Notes: generated by a model from the letters alone, not told the origin. Positions 21,097-33,132 are shown, counted from the first letter of the stretch. The stretch: DNA of 64,000 nt from Triticum aestivum (GCF_018294505.1 NC_057813.1:313920900-313984899), one strand, 5' to 3'. Numbers and translations are program-made.

Positions 21097-21914
21097 ATGG
21101 CGCCGATGCGCCGGTTTTCTGCAGAAGAGAAGGGAAAGGCCCCCCGAGAGGGTCCCGTCCCGCTCCCGCTGAAGAAGCGGCCAGTCCTCTGCTGCCGGGA
21201 TGAGGGTGCTCGTCAGGAGGCGTCGAGGCCTTGGTACGAGCGGCCACCACCGGGTTTCCACTGCCCTTGTACACCCGAATCTAGGGCCCTAGAAAAGAAG
21301 GCACCGAGCGACACTGACGGGGCCGCCGTCGACGCTGGCGGGTTACGGCGGTGTGTGTCGTCCCCCTTGGAGTTCATGCTGAGGGCTCTTATCGCGAGCT
21401 TGTGCTTCATGCCGCCATGCCTCCTCGATCTTGGATCCGCCTTCCTCCCTCCTTCACCTTCGAGATACCGCCGAGGGGACCTCGGGAGCTCTGGCTGCAG
21501 CACACCGTCTACAGCACCCCCGCGACCGAGGCGGAGCTCGAGGTTGTCGCCCCGGGCAAGGTCTTCATGACCCGAGGCTGGGGTGAGATCGCCAGGGTCT
21601 ACCGAACGGGGGGCGCCCTCGTGATTCATCTGGAATACGACGGCGCCTCCCTAATGCTCTTCAAGGCCTTCGACGCGGAAGGGCGCCGGCTGGAGTGCTG
21701 CCCCAAGGAAGGTGGCCGGGGCATCGGAGTGGCGAGGACCAGGCCTGCCAACTACTTCCCTAGCAGCTCCTCACGCAGGAGCGGACGAGCCAGAGGGTCC
21801 AGCAACTCTACTGCGCTTCTCACGACTCCGAAGACGAGCGATGACAGCCCCGAGCCCCCGAGCTCGTGTTGCGCCCGGAGCAGGGCAACTGCATCAGGCC
21901 GTCAGCGCTGCTGA
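21097..21914 (+). pseudogene. Antisense ORF of the Tat-like element, B3-like domain, frameshifted
   Basis: It starts at ATG 21097 (MAPMRRFSAEEKGKAPREGP), a basic, disordered N-terminus. The frame shifts by one between about 21355 and 21400. The continuing frame (ORF 21351-21914) reads HTVYSTPATEAELEV, then GKVFMTRGWGEIARVYRTGG and LEYDGASLMLFKAFDAEG. These resemble the C-terminal half of a plant B3 domain: a strand, the [TR]xGWxxF-like helix start, GxxLVxxLxYDG, and the final FxxFDxxG strands. The C-terminus is Ser/Arg-rich. Antisense ORFs of Tat elements are known; a B3-like domain in one is my inference. It could instead be a captured gene. Confidence 0.6.
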
Positions 21915-23219
21915 TCTGGAGGGGGTTGGCGCCGGCGCCTGATGACCCACTGATGATGATGGCGTCCCCTGCGGAGGCGCGTGTAGTTATCGCTCCTTAG
22001 CATCTTTTGTTCCCTGCGAGGAATCGAAATGTCACCCCCGTGGGGGTATGTAAGGCGTCTGCCATGTCTTTTGTGCATATTATCCTTGTTATGAATTGAT
22101 GCGAGATGCTAGTCCTCTCCCGGCTCGGCTCCCCCTTTCTTTCCTCACGAGGGCTTGATGCTCTATGCCGACAGGTCCCGGTCCCCAGGCAGGGTTCAGC
22201 TGTCGCTGGTATGCCAGGTTGTGATTCCGTGGTCAAGGCCAGGAGGTGAGCGGCCCAAGGTCCAGTAAGAGCCCCTGAGTCGCGATGCTCAGGAGGTCCC
22301 CTTTAGCGCTCAAGCAGCCTCCGCTGGGTGAGAAAGGCAGGCAACGTTGTCGTGACAGAGCTGCAGTAGGAGAGGGTTTAGCGTTGAGTCGATTTAGTTT
22401 TTGCATGGCTGGGGTGTCACTAGGTTAGGCCTTCGCAAGCTTCTTCCCTCCTCCCTACACTTTCCTTCATGCTCTACATCCTCAGGTCGCGGCCCTCGAG
22501 CGATCTCAGCCGCCACTGGTTTGACAGGTCGCCATGCCGTGGGTCGAGGCTAGGGGTGAGGGCTGGAGAGCCAGTAGGATCCCATGAGCCGCGATGCTCA
22601 GGAGCCCCCCTTTTAACACGCGAGCGGATCGTGTAGGAGGGAGGGAGAGAAAGCTCGCGACGCTCCCAACGTTACTCCTGAAGCGGGTCCTGCATACCAA
22701 TCACGAGGGAAAACAGGGTCTGCCATCACGATTTCCATCCAACCATTGGTCGCTCCGAGGGAGTAATTGGGGCACTGAGGGCCTGGTGAGGTGGCGCTAT
22801 GCAGGGCCGCCGCGGCCAGAGCTCGGCCACTCAGATTTGTCGGTGTTGCAGGGACGGACCCATGCGCAAGCACCATGCCAGAGCAAGCGGCTCCAAAGGT
22901 AGGTGTCAATCGAGCAGGCGAATTATCACAAGCAGGCCAATCATGAAGGAGCAAATCCATTTAGATAGATGCGGTAAAAGCAAACGCCACTAGGTCAGGC
23001 CCGAGCGGCTTGGGGATGATGCAGCCCGAGGGGCGCCCCCAACAAGGTAAGCAAAGAACATAAGTAAAACGGATACATGCCACAGGGACGGACCCACGCG
23101 ACCTGGGAATGATGCAGCCCTGGGGGCGCTCTCAGTTGAAGCAAAAACTAAAAACGAAGTCACCTGATACTTTTGCCGAGCGAGGGTCGGAGTAGCTGAC
23201 GATGGGGATGAAGGAGCTG
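21915..23219. other. Non-coding part of the Tat-like element, internal repeats
   Basis: No ORF is supported. Two related stretches occur: cgcgatgctcaggaggtcccc (22281) and cgcgatgctcaggagcccccc (22590), each after a tcgtggtcaaggc/gggtcgaggc segment. This implies a diverged tandem repeat of about 310 bp. A second pair, gggacggaccca (22852, 23084) with gggatgatgcagccc (23013, 23106), marks another repeat. RT, RNase H and integrase should lie here and are absent. Confidence 0.6.
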
Positions 23220-23223
23220 ATCC

Positions 23224-23560
23224 TCACGAGCCCTCGGGACCAGGAGCCTCGGGAGGCTCTGGGTGCACAAGCGGATTCTCGAGCACCATCTCCATCTCTG
23301 CCAGGACCGTGCGATGCCTGACCTTCTGAGCCTCCAGAATGCTCCTCAGCAGGCGCTGATGAGCAGCGGCCGCGTTCGGCAGGCCGAGAGGCATGCGAAT
23401 GTAGCTGTGAGGTGGACCCTCGCAATGTCCCACGCACGAGGGCCAGAGGCGCTCCTGAGATGCGGCTCGGTTGAGCCTTGGCACGTCAATGCAGACGTGC
23501 AGCCCACCATCCTCACATGGATGGGGGGCTACGACAGGTAAGCGGTGGCTGCCGCGCATG
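23224..23560 (-). pseudogene. Reverse transcriptase N-terminal remnant
   Basis: The minus-strand frame reads VVAPHPCEDGGLHVCIDVPRLNRAA, equivalent to the gypsy RT block ending in RxCxDYRxLN. It continues to YIRMPLGLPNAAAAHQRLLR, equivalent to the RMPFGLxNAxATFQRxM block. The catalytic YVDD block, which should follow within 40 residues, is missing: the frame runs on to EAPGPEGS and the rest of pol is deleted. A gap also separates the two visible blocks (usually YPLP...D), so the core is damaged. Confidence 0.75.
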
Positions 23561-23768
23561 ACTCTTGAATCCTGAAGCTCCTGAGTGTTCCTTGGGATGA
23601 ACTCCTGAGGGTTTGGCCCTCCTTGCCTCAAACCTAATGAGGGAAATGTGCTTGGAAGCACGCCTCCAAGTGGTGCCCAAGCGCCTCCCTCATGACCTTG
23701 GCAAAGTCGGTGGCCCTCCAGGAGAGAGCCCCCGAGCCTTGCCCAAGGAAGGCATTGGGCGCGCCTCC

Positions 23769-24467
23769 CTATGCGACAGAGGGTGGCGCCCCTTGAACGG
23801 GCGTGGATCCTGGCGTGACGCCTCCGAAGGGGCCTGCCTCCTGAGGCCTTGAACCAGGTGATATCTTCTTCTTCTTGGGGGCTGCTCCTGGGAGGTTTCC
23901 ACTCTTGGTGTCTGGGTCTTCGATCGACGCGGCCTGGAAGGCGCGCTCGAGGGAGCACACTGCATCTTTCTCTTCACAAGGGACCGTGATGACCCCACCA
24001 CTTCCTGGCATCTTGAGGACGTTATATCCGTGGTGAGTCACTGCCATGAACTTGGCTAGAGCTGGGTACCCGAGGATGGCATTGCACGGCAGGCGAATGT
24101 GGGCGACGTCGAAGTCAATGAGCTCAGTGCGGTAGTTGTTGCGCTGTCCAAAGGTGTCAGGAAGGCGAACTTGCCCTATCGAAACAGTGGAACCATCAGT
24201 GACTCCTGAGAAAGGCTTGGTCGGCCGAAGCTGATCATATGGCACTTGGAGATTGTTAAACGTCTTGACGGACAGGACGTTGAGTCCTGCTCCATCATCG
24301 ACGAGGGTCCTGGTGACCTGCACATTGCTGATGACTGGGGAACAGAGCATTGGGAGGACCCTAGCTGTCGCTGCGCACTTCAGCTGATCCGCTGAGGTGA
24401 ACGTGATGGCACATGTGGACCACCTGAGAGGGCGCGTGGCCTCAAGCTTGGGAAGGACGGCATTCAC
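23769..24467 (-). pseudogene. Aspartic protease region of the Tat-like element
   Basis: The frame contains TRTLVDDGAGLNVLSVKTF, a Tat-type retropepsin active-site block (DDGA in place of D[ST]GA, followed by hydrophobic NVLS), then a flap-like SGVTDGSTVSIGQVRL. It then reads CNAILGYPALAKFMAVTHHG, equivalent to the ILGRxxL motif of retropepsins. It is open for 232 codons, the best-preserved part of this element. A Lys-rich and Pro-rich linker leads toward RT. Confidence 0.82.
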
Positions 24468-25990
24468 CTCGCGAGCAAACTGCTTAAAGATGCACTGAGA
24501 GGCTGGGGCTTGAGCTCCGCCCAGGATGCAAGCGATTGCGCGCGGCTCCTGGAAGCCCCTAGCCCCCTCGTCCTGATGCTGCTCTTCATTCCTCCTTGGT
24601 GGTGGTGGCAGAGGAGGGAGGCCTGCGTTGCCTTGCGGGTGATCCTCACGAGGCTGATCCCTCCAACCTCCCTCGCGAGGCTGGTCCTGCCAGCGGTCCT
24701 CGCGAGGTCGGTCACGCCACCCTTGGCGAGGGCCACGGTCTTCCCATCGTCCTCCACCTCTTCCTCCTCGGCCATAGCCCCGATCGTTGCGCTCTGGGCG
24801 TCGGCCGATACGTCCATCTCACACAGCCCTGAGCTCTTGGCATTCGTTGGTGTTATGGGTGTGAAGGTCGTGGTACACGCAGTACCGGCTGCCCTTGGAA
24901 GACTCCGGCTGATCCCTGCCTCGCTTTGTGTCTGGCTCCGCTGCGAGCACAACCGCTCCTTTGCACTTCGATGGCCGGGGGCCGGTCGCGAGTGCCTTGG
25001 AAGTTGGCGATGAAGCGGGTGCGCATCTCGTCCCAGGAGGAGATCGTGCTGGGAGGCAGGTTTAGGAGCCAGGTGCGGGCGCCTTCCTTGAGCGCCATAG
25101 GAAACCAGTTCGCCATGACCTTTTCGTCCCCGTTGGCCGCCTCGATGCCCAGCTCGTAGAGCTAGAGGAACTCCGCAGGTTCGGCAGTACCGTCATAGCG
25201 TGGAGGCAGATCTGGCTTGAACTTGCCCGGCCAGGCCAGGCTGCGCAGCTCGGCAGTGAAGGCGCGACAGCCTGTAGTGGCTACAAGGGGCCTTTGGTGA
25301 TGAAGGGCTTGATCTTGGAGGTCTCCGCGCGCCGCCGCCAGCAGCGGCGCGGGGTCTTGGCATGCTAGAGCAAGAGTGCAGTCATGGTGTGCTAGCGCTG
25401 GGAGCGCGCGAGCACCTTCTTGTGGGCGAGGGACCTCTTGGCAGCTCTTTTCTTGCTGCGCGGGCGCTGGACGCGGTGGGTCTCGTCCAGGGGCTGCACG
25501 CCTTGGAGCCAGGGTGCCTTCTTGAGGAGGAGGCGGTGCAGGTGCCTCTGAAGCTGCGTTGCCCGCGCAGAACGGAGGGCGATGCAGCAAAAGAGACGGC
25601 GCAGGGGAGCCCCTGCGGCACTGACGAGCTCGGTGATGCGAGCGAGCCTCTCCTCGTAGAAGTCGTCGACGGGCAGTAGTGCAGGAGCTCACATACCAAG
25701 AGCAACGCGGCATGCGCTTCTGCAGGAGCGCGATGAGCGTGCGATGACGAGCCCGCTGGAGTCAGCGACGGGGTGGCGGTGCGGCCTTCTTGCCGCACCG
25801 AGGGATGCAGCGATGACGCCTGCTGCTCGTTCCCTGCCGGGCCAGTGGCAGCATGGGCGGCAGGCAATGGGGAATGACGGGGAGACCCGCCAACGGGGGC
25901 CATCTGGGCGACATGGGCCGCGAGAGCAGCCCGACGTTCAGCGCGGGCTCGGCGAGCATCAGACATGGGCACGACGGACGACAAAACACA
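24468..25990 (-). pseudogene. Gag region of the Tat-like element, several frameshifts
   Basis: Frame 25116-24853 holds a recognisable gag core (ANWFPMALKEGARTWLLNLPPSTISSW, here given as ANWFPMALKEG and TWLLNLPPSTISSWDEM). The core is followed by RFIANFQGTRDRPP, typical of Tat gag. Upstream frames (25713-25162, 25984-25382) are Ala/Arg/Pro-rich. Downstream, 24952-24464 is Gly/Arg/Glu-rich. A Cys/His knuckle is not visible in the open frames. Frame changes near 25120 and 24950 break the protein. Confidence 0.72.
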
Positions 25991-26023
25991 AGGTGGTGGA
26001 AGAAGGATTCTGGCGCACCCCTA

Positions 26024-26035
26024 CCTGGCGCGCCA
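26024..26035 (-). other. Primer binding site of the Tat-like element
   Basis: On the minus strand TGGCGCGCCAGG lies two bases beyond the LTR end and is followed by TAGGGGTGCGCC. This site form is shared by many grass Tat/RIRE-type elements. I do not assign the tRNA. Confidence 0.6.
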
Positions 26036-26037
26036 AA

Positions 26038-26943
26038 TGTTGGATTTCGGGTTCCGGCAGACCCTTGAGGTTCGAACTCTGGGTGTGCGTGGAGATCTCT
26101 CTCCTACCAACTCACGTCTTGAAGCCTCGCAAGGAATCTAAGCTAGAAAGATGAACACACAGGAGACACGAGGTTTATAGTGGTTCAGGCCACCATTGTG
26201 GTGTAATACCCTACTCCAGTGTGTGGTGTGGTGGAGTGCCTCAGGGGCTGATGAAGAACAATATAAGGGGAGAACAACCTCGTGAGGGATGTTCTTGAGC
26301 TTGTGCGATGAACTACTTGGGTGAGCTCAGTCGCTTCTCTCCCTCTAATCTACCCGAAATCTCGTCTTCATCTCTCTACTCTGTGGTAGCTAGCTCTATT
26401 TATAGAGGGAGGCCCTGGGCCTCTTCCCAAATAATGAGCGGGAAGGGCACCAACAATTGGCCATTTTGAAGGGGAACATCTAGTACACTTATCCTGACCA
26501 AAGTTGGTCTTCGACTGCCAAAGACTCTGACGGTGACGTCGTCCTGGGCTCCACGGTGACCTCCATCCTGCCGTTCCGCTGGTCTTGGTCTTGTTGCACC
26601 GAAACGGTAACCTTTGCCTGATGCCTTGGCATGTGCTTGCCCCTTTGCACCGAAGGGGAAACAAGGATGCTGCACAGGTCGGCGCCCGCCTGGTCTCGAT
26701 CGTCATGGCTTGCGCCAGGGCACTTCGCGAGGTACCCTGCCTTGATCTCTCCGCCTCCTCACGAGCCCGACTGATGAGGCTGCTCCTGAGGAAGCTTCCT
26801 GTCGTCCGCCCCACGAGGATTGGCCCCTCGCGAGGGTCTTGAGCTTGAGCTGATGAAGCTGGGCTACACTGGGCCTCCGCTTGAGCCATGCCACAGGCCG
26901 CAGGCAGGCAAGTCTGGGGACCCCCGTTCCCAGAACGCCGACA
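26038..26943 (-). repeat. 5' LTR of the Tat-like element
   Basis: 906 bp, TGTCGGCGTTC at its minus-strand start (26943) and ending at 26038 (plus-strand TGTTGGATTTCGG). A minus-strand TATA box CTATAAATAG lies at 26404-26395. Confidence 0.85.
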
Positions 26944-27637
26944 TGCGTGTCGACTCGTGATTCTCTATGTAAAATTCATTAGTAGTTGTAGTAGTTGGAT
27001 AATAGAGATCAGGTTGGTGGTTTGGCGTCTCGGCGTGACAAACAAGATGGAGTTCCTAGATGGTCATCGGAGTCGGAGCCGGCCTGGAAGAACATCCATG
27101 AAGGAGCCATACTATTTCACAATATGTGTTTATTTGTGATTGCTATGCTTCTTTGTTTCTATGCATGTTAGAATGGTAGAAAGATCCCTCATGAATATCA
27201 AGTAAATTGCCATTCCCGATGTTGCACCATCGTATGTCAAGTACGTCTAGTAGCGGGCTCATAAAATTGGGGTGCTGCTGGGTGTCCTTGAACTGAAGGG
27301 TTCATATCGGACATGGACATGCACTGCATCAGGTTAACTTGACAAGGCTATCAAAACGGTTTTGGGCCTTGTGGCAAAGAAGGTTGGAAGCCGGGGTATA
27401 AGATACCTTCCCGACCGACAGGAGTCCTATAGAGATGCGATTAGCAAGGAGTTGCTTACCGGAAGATATGTTGGCTAGCAGTGATGCTAAAAGCTCACTA
27501 GTCACATGCGCTAGTCGGATCCTGAATCACTGAGTCTGTGGAGGGATGCTGACTTTAGTGGGAGTATTTCTGTTTAGGCTAGAATTACTCTACATAAACG
27601 CATTGCTTAGTGATTGCATATTTTCTGTTGTAGATCA
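26944..27637 (+). other. Leader of copia C
   Basis: No ORF or LTR end is present. A clear iMet-type primer site (TGGTATCAGA) is not found, so the leader is truncated at its 5' end by the neighbouring Tat-like LTR or by a deletion. Confidence 0.6.
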
Positions 27638-30600
27638 ATGGCACCACCTGCTCAACCCAACTTTGCATTGAAATCAATTATGGAAAAGGATAAACTGAAT
27701 GGAACAAACTTTACCACCTGGTATAGAAATCTGAGAATTGTTCTCAAGAATGATAAAAAGGAACATGTTCTAGAGGATCCACTTCCAGAGGAACCTGCCG
27801 ATAATGCTAGTGCCACAACTAAGAATGCCTACCAGAAACTCGTTGATGAATCAACGGAGATCAGTTGTTTGATGCTGGCTTGTATGGAGCCCGATTTGCA
27901 ACATCATTTCAAAAATGTTGAGGCTTACGATATGATCGAGAGTCTCAAGAGCATGTTTCAGACACAGGCTAGGACGGAAAGGTTCAACGTCTGGCGATCC
28001 TTGATGGATTGCAAGCTGAAGGAAGGTGATCCACTGAGCCCACATGTGATCAAGATGATCAGATATGTGCAAGCTTTAGATTGGTTGGGCTTCCCGCTCT
28101 TGGGTGAGCTTGCTACAGATGCAGTTCTGGGTTCTCTTCTGCCCAGCTATGGGACGTTCATCTAGAACTATCATATGCATGGCATGGATAAGTAGCTCAC
28201 TGAATTGCATGGGATGCTCAAAGTGGCAGAGCGGGATATTAAGAAAGGCACGCATCAAGTGTTGATGGTGCAGAAATTGGCTAAGTTCAAGAAGAGTTGG
28301 TCCAAGAAAAAGGCTAAGGCAAAGGGCACGGAGACGGTAACCTCCGCCGCTGCGCCGACGTCTGGAACAGACTCGAAGACCGTTTGCTATCACTGCAAGG
28401 AGACTGGTCACTAGAAGAGGAACTGTAGCAAGTGGCTTGTAGAGCATGGCAAGAAGGCCGGAAATGCTTCTTCGGGCAAAGGTACACTTGTTGCATATGT
28501 TATAGACATTTACCTTGCCGACATACCTAGTAGCTCTTGGGAATTTGATATGGGATCAGTTTTTCATATTTGCAAGTCGATGCAGGGGCTGGTAAGAACT
28601 AGGCGTGTGGCACAAGGGGAGATTGACATCAGGGTCGGCAACAAAGCAAGAGTTGCTGCGTTGGAGCTCGGCATGATGCAGCTCCAGCTTCCTTCTGGAT
28701 TCATTATGGAATTGAATAATTGTTATTACATTCCCGCACTTAGTCGGAACATTATTTCTGCCTCATGTTTGACGAGTCAAGGTTATGAATTCAATTTAAA
28801 GGACAATGGTTGTTTGATATTTTTGAATGGTATGTTCCACGGCTATGCACCCATTGTTAATGGGCTATTTATATTTAATCTAGAACAGGAACCGATCTAT
28901 AACGAGAATGTCAAGAGGCATAAATCCGACATACTTCTGGCATTGCCGGCTTGGACACATTAGTCTAAAACGCATGAAAAAGCTCCATGATGATGGGCTC
29001 CTAACTTTGTCTGACTTTGAGTCGTTCGAGACATGTGAATCATGCTTTCTCGGCAAGATGACTAAGTCTCCTTTCGCAAAGAGTTGCAAGAGGGCATCCG
29101 AGCTATTGGAATTTATACATAGTGATGTGTGTGGTCCAATGAGCACAACTGCCAGAGGTGGCTATCAGTACTTCGTGACTTTTACCGATGACTTGAGTAG
29201 ATATGGATATGTCTATTTGATGAGGCACAAGTCGGAAACTTTTGAAAAGTTCAAAGAGTTTCAGAATGAGGTTGAGAATCAACTCGACAAGACTATAAAA
29301 CTTCTGCGATCTGATCGTGGAGGTGAGTACATGAGCCAGGAGTTTGATGATCATCTGAAAAGTCAAGGTATAGTACCTCAGCTCACACCTCCAGGTACGC
29401 CACAGAGAAACGGCGTGTCAGAATGGAGGAATAGGACCTTGTTGAACATGGTCCGGTCTATGATGAGCAAATCGGTTTTACCCTTGTCATTTTGGGGATA
29501 CGCTCTAGAAACTGCAGCTTTCACACTTAATAGGGTACCATCAAAATCCGTAAACAAGACACCACATGAGATGTGGACCAGGAAGAGTCCCAGTTTGTCT
29601 TTTCTAAAGATTTGGGGTTGTGAAGCATTTGTCAAGTAACTTATGTCAGACAAACTTACACCTAAATCGGATAAATGCATATTCATGGGATAACCGAGGG
29701 AAACCTTGGGATACAACTTCTACAACCGAGAAGAGAACAAAGTGTTTGTTGCTCGGAACGGGGTTTTCCTTGAGAAAGAGTTTCTCAGTCGGGAGGCCAG
29801 TGGGAGGACGGTTCGACTCGAAGAAATTCGAGGACCACCCGGGGACGGCTCGACTGGTGATGAGATCATACCAAAGTCAGTTAGGGAACCCGTAGTGGAA
29901 GCGGCACCGGAACCATGGAGGTCGGAAAGATTGCGCAGAGTGCGTGATGTATTGTTGCTAGAAAGCAACACCACTCGGGGACGGCTCGACTGGTGATGAG
30001 ATCATACCAAAGTCAGTTAGGGAACCCGTAGTGGAAGCGGCACCGGAACCATGGAGGTCGGAAAGATTACGCAGAGTGCGTGATGTATTGTTGCTAGAAA
30101 GCAACGAGCCGGCCACGTATGCGGAAGCGATGGTGAACCCAGATTCCGAGGCATGGCTGGAGGCCATGAGATCCGAGTTAAAGTCCATGGATGAGAATCA
30201 AGTCTGGGACTTGGTTGATCCGCCACCTGGCGTAACTACCATTGGTTACAAATGGGTCTTTAAGAAGAAAACCGATGTGGATGGAAATGTTCATATCCAC
30301 AAAGCTCGGCTTGTCGCTAAAGGTTATGGACAAGTTCAAGGAATTCACTACGACGAGACTTACTCGCCGGTAGCGATGCTGAAATCGGTGAGGGTCGTAC
30401 TACCTATAGTTGCATATTTCGATTACGAGATATGGTAGATGGATGTCAAAACGGCTTTCCTTCACGGAAATTTAACCGAGGACGTGTATATGATACAGCC
30501 CGAGGGTTTTGTCGATCCGACTAGCACTAGTAAGGTATGAAAGCTCAAGAGATCCATCTATGGGTTGAGGCAAGCATCTCGGAGTTGGAACATTCGTTTT

Positions 30601-31680
30601 GATGAGGTCGTCATTGGTCTCGGTTTCATCAAAAGCTAAGAGGACTCTTGTTTATACAAGAAGTTAAGTGGGAGCTCGATAGTGTTTTTGATCTTGTATG
30701 TGGACGACATACTACTGATCGGGAACAATGTTTCAATGCTGAACTCGGTCAAGCAGTCATTGAATGGCAAGTTTTCGATGAAAGACCTTGGTGAGGCAAT
30801 GTATATTTTAGGCGTTAAGATCTATAGAGATAGATCAAGGAGGCTGCTCAGCTTAAGCCATAGCATGGCCATAGATAAAGTGTTGAAGCGGTTCAACATG
30901 AGTGAGGCGAGGAAAGGGTTCTTGCCACTCTCACATGGTATAAGGCTAAGCAAGACTCAGAGTCCTTTGACATCTGATGAGCGAAGCAGGATGAGTAGGA
31001 TTCCGTATGCCTCGGCAATCGGATCCATCATGTATGCCATGATATATACAAGGCCTGATGTTGCTTTTGTAATAAGCCTAACAAGCAGATACCAGGCCAA
31101 CCCAGGTGAGAGTCACTGGGCAGTGGTAAAGACTATTTTGAAGTACCTGAAAAGGACTAAAGAGATGTTCCTAGTTTATGGAGGTCAGGAAGAGCTCATC
31201 GTAAGGGGTTACGCTGATGCTAGTTTCCAAACCGATAGAGATGATTGTCGATCACAGTCCGGATTCGTGTACGTCCTAAACGGAGGGGCAGTGCACTGGA
31301 TGAGTTCCAAGCAGGATACAGTGGCTGATTCTACCACAGAAGCCGAATACATTGCGGCTTGTGAAGCTGCGAAGGAAGGTGTTTGGATCCGGCATTTTCT
31401 GGATGATCTTGGTATTTTCCCGGCCTCGGTGAAACCGTTGGACCTTTATTGTGATAATTCTGGTGCCATCGCACAAGCCAAGGAGCCGAGGAATCACCAC
31501 AAGGTCAGACACATAGATCAGAAATATCACCTAATACGAAAGATCATAAAGAATGGTGATGTAGAGTGATGCAAGATTCACACGGATGCAAATGTTGCAG
31601 ATCCGTTGACTAAGCCACTTCCACAACCCAAGCATGAGGGGCACGTTAGAGCTATGGGCATTCGATGTCTATTTGATTGA
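27638..31680 (+). pseudogene. gag-pol of copia C, at least six stops and a tandem duplication
   Basis: It starts at ATG 27638 (MAPPAQPNFALKS). Domains in order: gag (27638-28300); a CCHC knuckle CYHCKETGH*KRNC with TAG at 28414 where the family has Trp; protease region (28510-28700, weak); GAG_pre-integrase and integrase (28908-29639) with CPR-like HRLGH and SDVCGP, DRGGEY and PQRNGVSE motifs. RT follows (30100-30900) with [16 protein letters not shown] and catalytic YVDDILLIG near 30699. RNase H ends with QDTVADSTTEAEYIA and KVRHIDQKYH. In-frame stops lie near 28163, 28193, 28414, 30436, 30537 and 30638, and TGA at 31567. The probable original stop is TGA at 31678. Confidence 0.92.
29834..30105. 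repeat. 136-bp tandem duplication inside copia C pol
   Basis: 29834-29969 (accacccggggacggctc...gaaagcaac) is repeated at 29970-30105 with two differences by eye (c/t near the start, g/a in agattgcgc/agattacgc). The period is not a multiple of three, so the second copy shifts the frame between integrase and RT. The near identity, in an element with many other decayed sites, means the duplication is much younger than the element. Confidence 0.93.
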
Positions 31681-31689
31681 CTCTAGTGC

Positions 31690-31700
31690 AAGTGGGAGAC
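31690..31700 (+). other. Polypurine tract of copia C
   Basis: AAGTGGGAGAC directly precedes the 3' LTR start TGTTGGAGATATG. This is the plus-strand primer position typical of copia elements. Confidence 0.7.
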
Positions 31701-33132
31701 TGTTGGAGATATGCCCTAGAGGCAATCATGTATGATGATATTTCCTATGTGTATATGAATAAAGATAGTCCTTGGACATTATTAATGATGTGTATCAGCA
31801 AGTACGTGACTTGTTTGTGGGACTATGCATTGTATGATGACTGTCCTAAAAGGTCCCTAGTCGAAAGGGCTGTGTGGACGCGCAGCCGACTAGACTAGCA
31901 TATGATACGGTCGATGGCTCGGTCTCACTAGCCATGGAGCATTGGATGCAAACCGGATAATATGGACTTGGAAAGGTCTGGTCGGATTCGACGTAGTCGG
32001 ATCTGACTCGAGATAAGGTCCGAGTCGGACAGACGCAACTATGAGACGCAGCGATATGTCATTTGTGAGTCTCTAGTACAACATATGTTCTATGTCCTAA
32101 GACCTGAGGGGACGCATGTACTCGGGATGGTGACAGACTTACTTTGGGCCGACCAAATGCTACTCCGTGACTGGGTAGTTACAAAGGTAGGTTTTGGGTT
32201 TGTCCAGTCCCATGCTGCGAGACATGGTCGAGCAAGATGGGATTTGCCCCTCCAATCAGGAGAGATGTACTCTGGGCCCCTCGTGTGAACCGACCAGGAT
32301 AAGCATGGCCATGCAACAAGGATCATGAGATAATCCAGTTTGTGGTCGGTATCACTGGAATGAGAAAGAGGTCGGGCTACCACAAGGATGACAGACTCGC
32401 CTTGAGCCCGACAACATATATCATGCGGCAAAGGGAATAGAAGTGTGACACGTTGTATAGGTTCGCCTGACTAGCTTCATAGTCTGCTTGGTGGTCGACA
32501 CGCCTTGCTAGAGGCCGCTACCAACGGTGCAGGTCGGAGGTGATCCGAACTGCGACCGAGCCGACTTGAACCTAAGGGGTTGCGCGCTTAAGGGAAGGAA
32601 CCTACGAGGTCGGATCCGAGGACACTGGTCGGATGTGATCCGAGCTGTATTCGATTGTGGCCGGGTAGACTTGTGGGCTTTAGGGTCCGTGCGAGGCCCA
32701 AGTGTTGAGCCCGTGACGGACGGCTATATAAAGTGGAGGTGCGGCACACTCAGGCGGTTGATCACTTCGGTGCTGCGACTAGGGTTTGCATGTGTTGTGA
32801 ATAGCCACCTCCACTCGCCACCGGTTGTGTGATCGGACCTAGTAGTCTGCCGCATGACGTTCCTCCTGTACGCGCGGATACCGTTAGAGGCGGTGCACTT
32901 GCACCGCTCTGGCGAACCTGTACGAGGGATTCGAAGACCGGGTGTTCGAGGGAGATCAGACAAGGAGGAGACAATCCACACGGACACGCTACCCCAACTC
33001 TTCTTCCGCTGCACGACACTGCACGTCTAGTGGTAACGAACTGTGATCCATCTCCCATAGCATGTTCCAGGTTGTTTTGCGCGTAGGAAAATTTTAATTT
33101 GCAGTCGACGCACCCTACCATAGAATCCAACA
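31701..33132 (+). repeat. 3' LTR of copia C
   Basis: 1432 bp, TGTTGGAGATATGCCCTAG to GAATCCAACA. TATATAAA lies at 32725-32732, about 400 bases before the LTR end. It is the only LTR of this family in the window. Confidence 0.9.

Larger units (their letters stand above)
20438..26943 (-). mobile_element. Tat-lineage-like gypsy retrotransposon, 3' LTR truncated and pol mostly deleted
   Basis: The right (5') LTR spans 26038-26943. The left (3') LTR keeps only its first about 329 bases (20766 down to 20438). Between them on the minus strand come primer site, gag, protease and part of RT. Then about 2.3 kb follows that carries a plus-strand ORF. An antisense ORF between pol and the 3' LTR is a known trait of Tat elements. 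The purine tract next to the 3' LTR reads GGGCCCGGGGGCTAC on the minus strand. The five bases to the right of the 5' LTR are TGCGT; no matching left duplication exists because the left end is lost. Confidence 0.85.
26944..33132 (+). mobile_element. Ty1-copia retrotransposon C, 5' LTR missing
   Basis: A leader (26944-27637), gag-pol in copia order (gag, protease, integrase, RT, RNase H) and a complete 3' LTR (31701-33132) are present. The Tat-like LTR abuts its leader at 26943/26944, and no 5' LTR or clean primer site is seen. The 3' LTR has 7-bp terminal inverted repeats (TGTTGGA/TCCAACA). The bases after it (ATGTC) lie inside the gag of minus-strand copia A, so C inserted into A. The coding part has several stops, so it is dead. 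Confidence 0.92.

Noticed and set aside
24510..25679. Plus-strand ORFs opposite the Tat-like gag
   Set aside because: They are shadows of the gag reading frames on the other strand, without domains.
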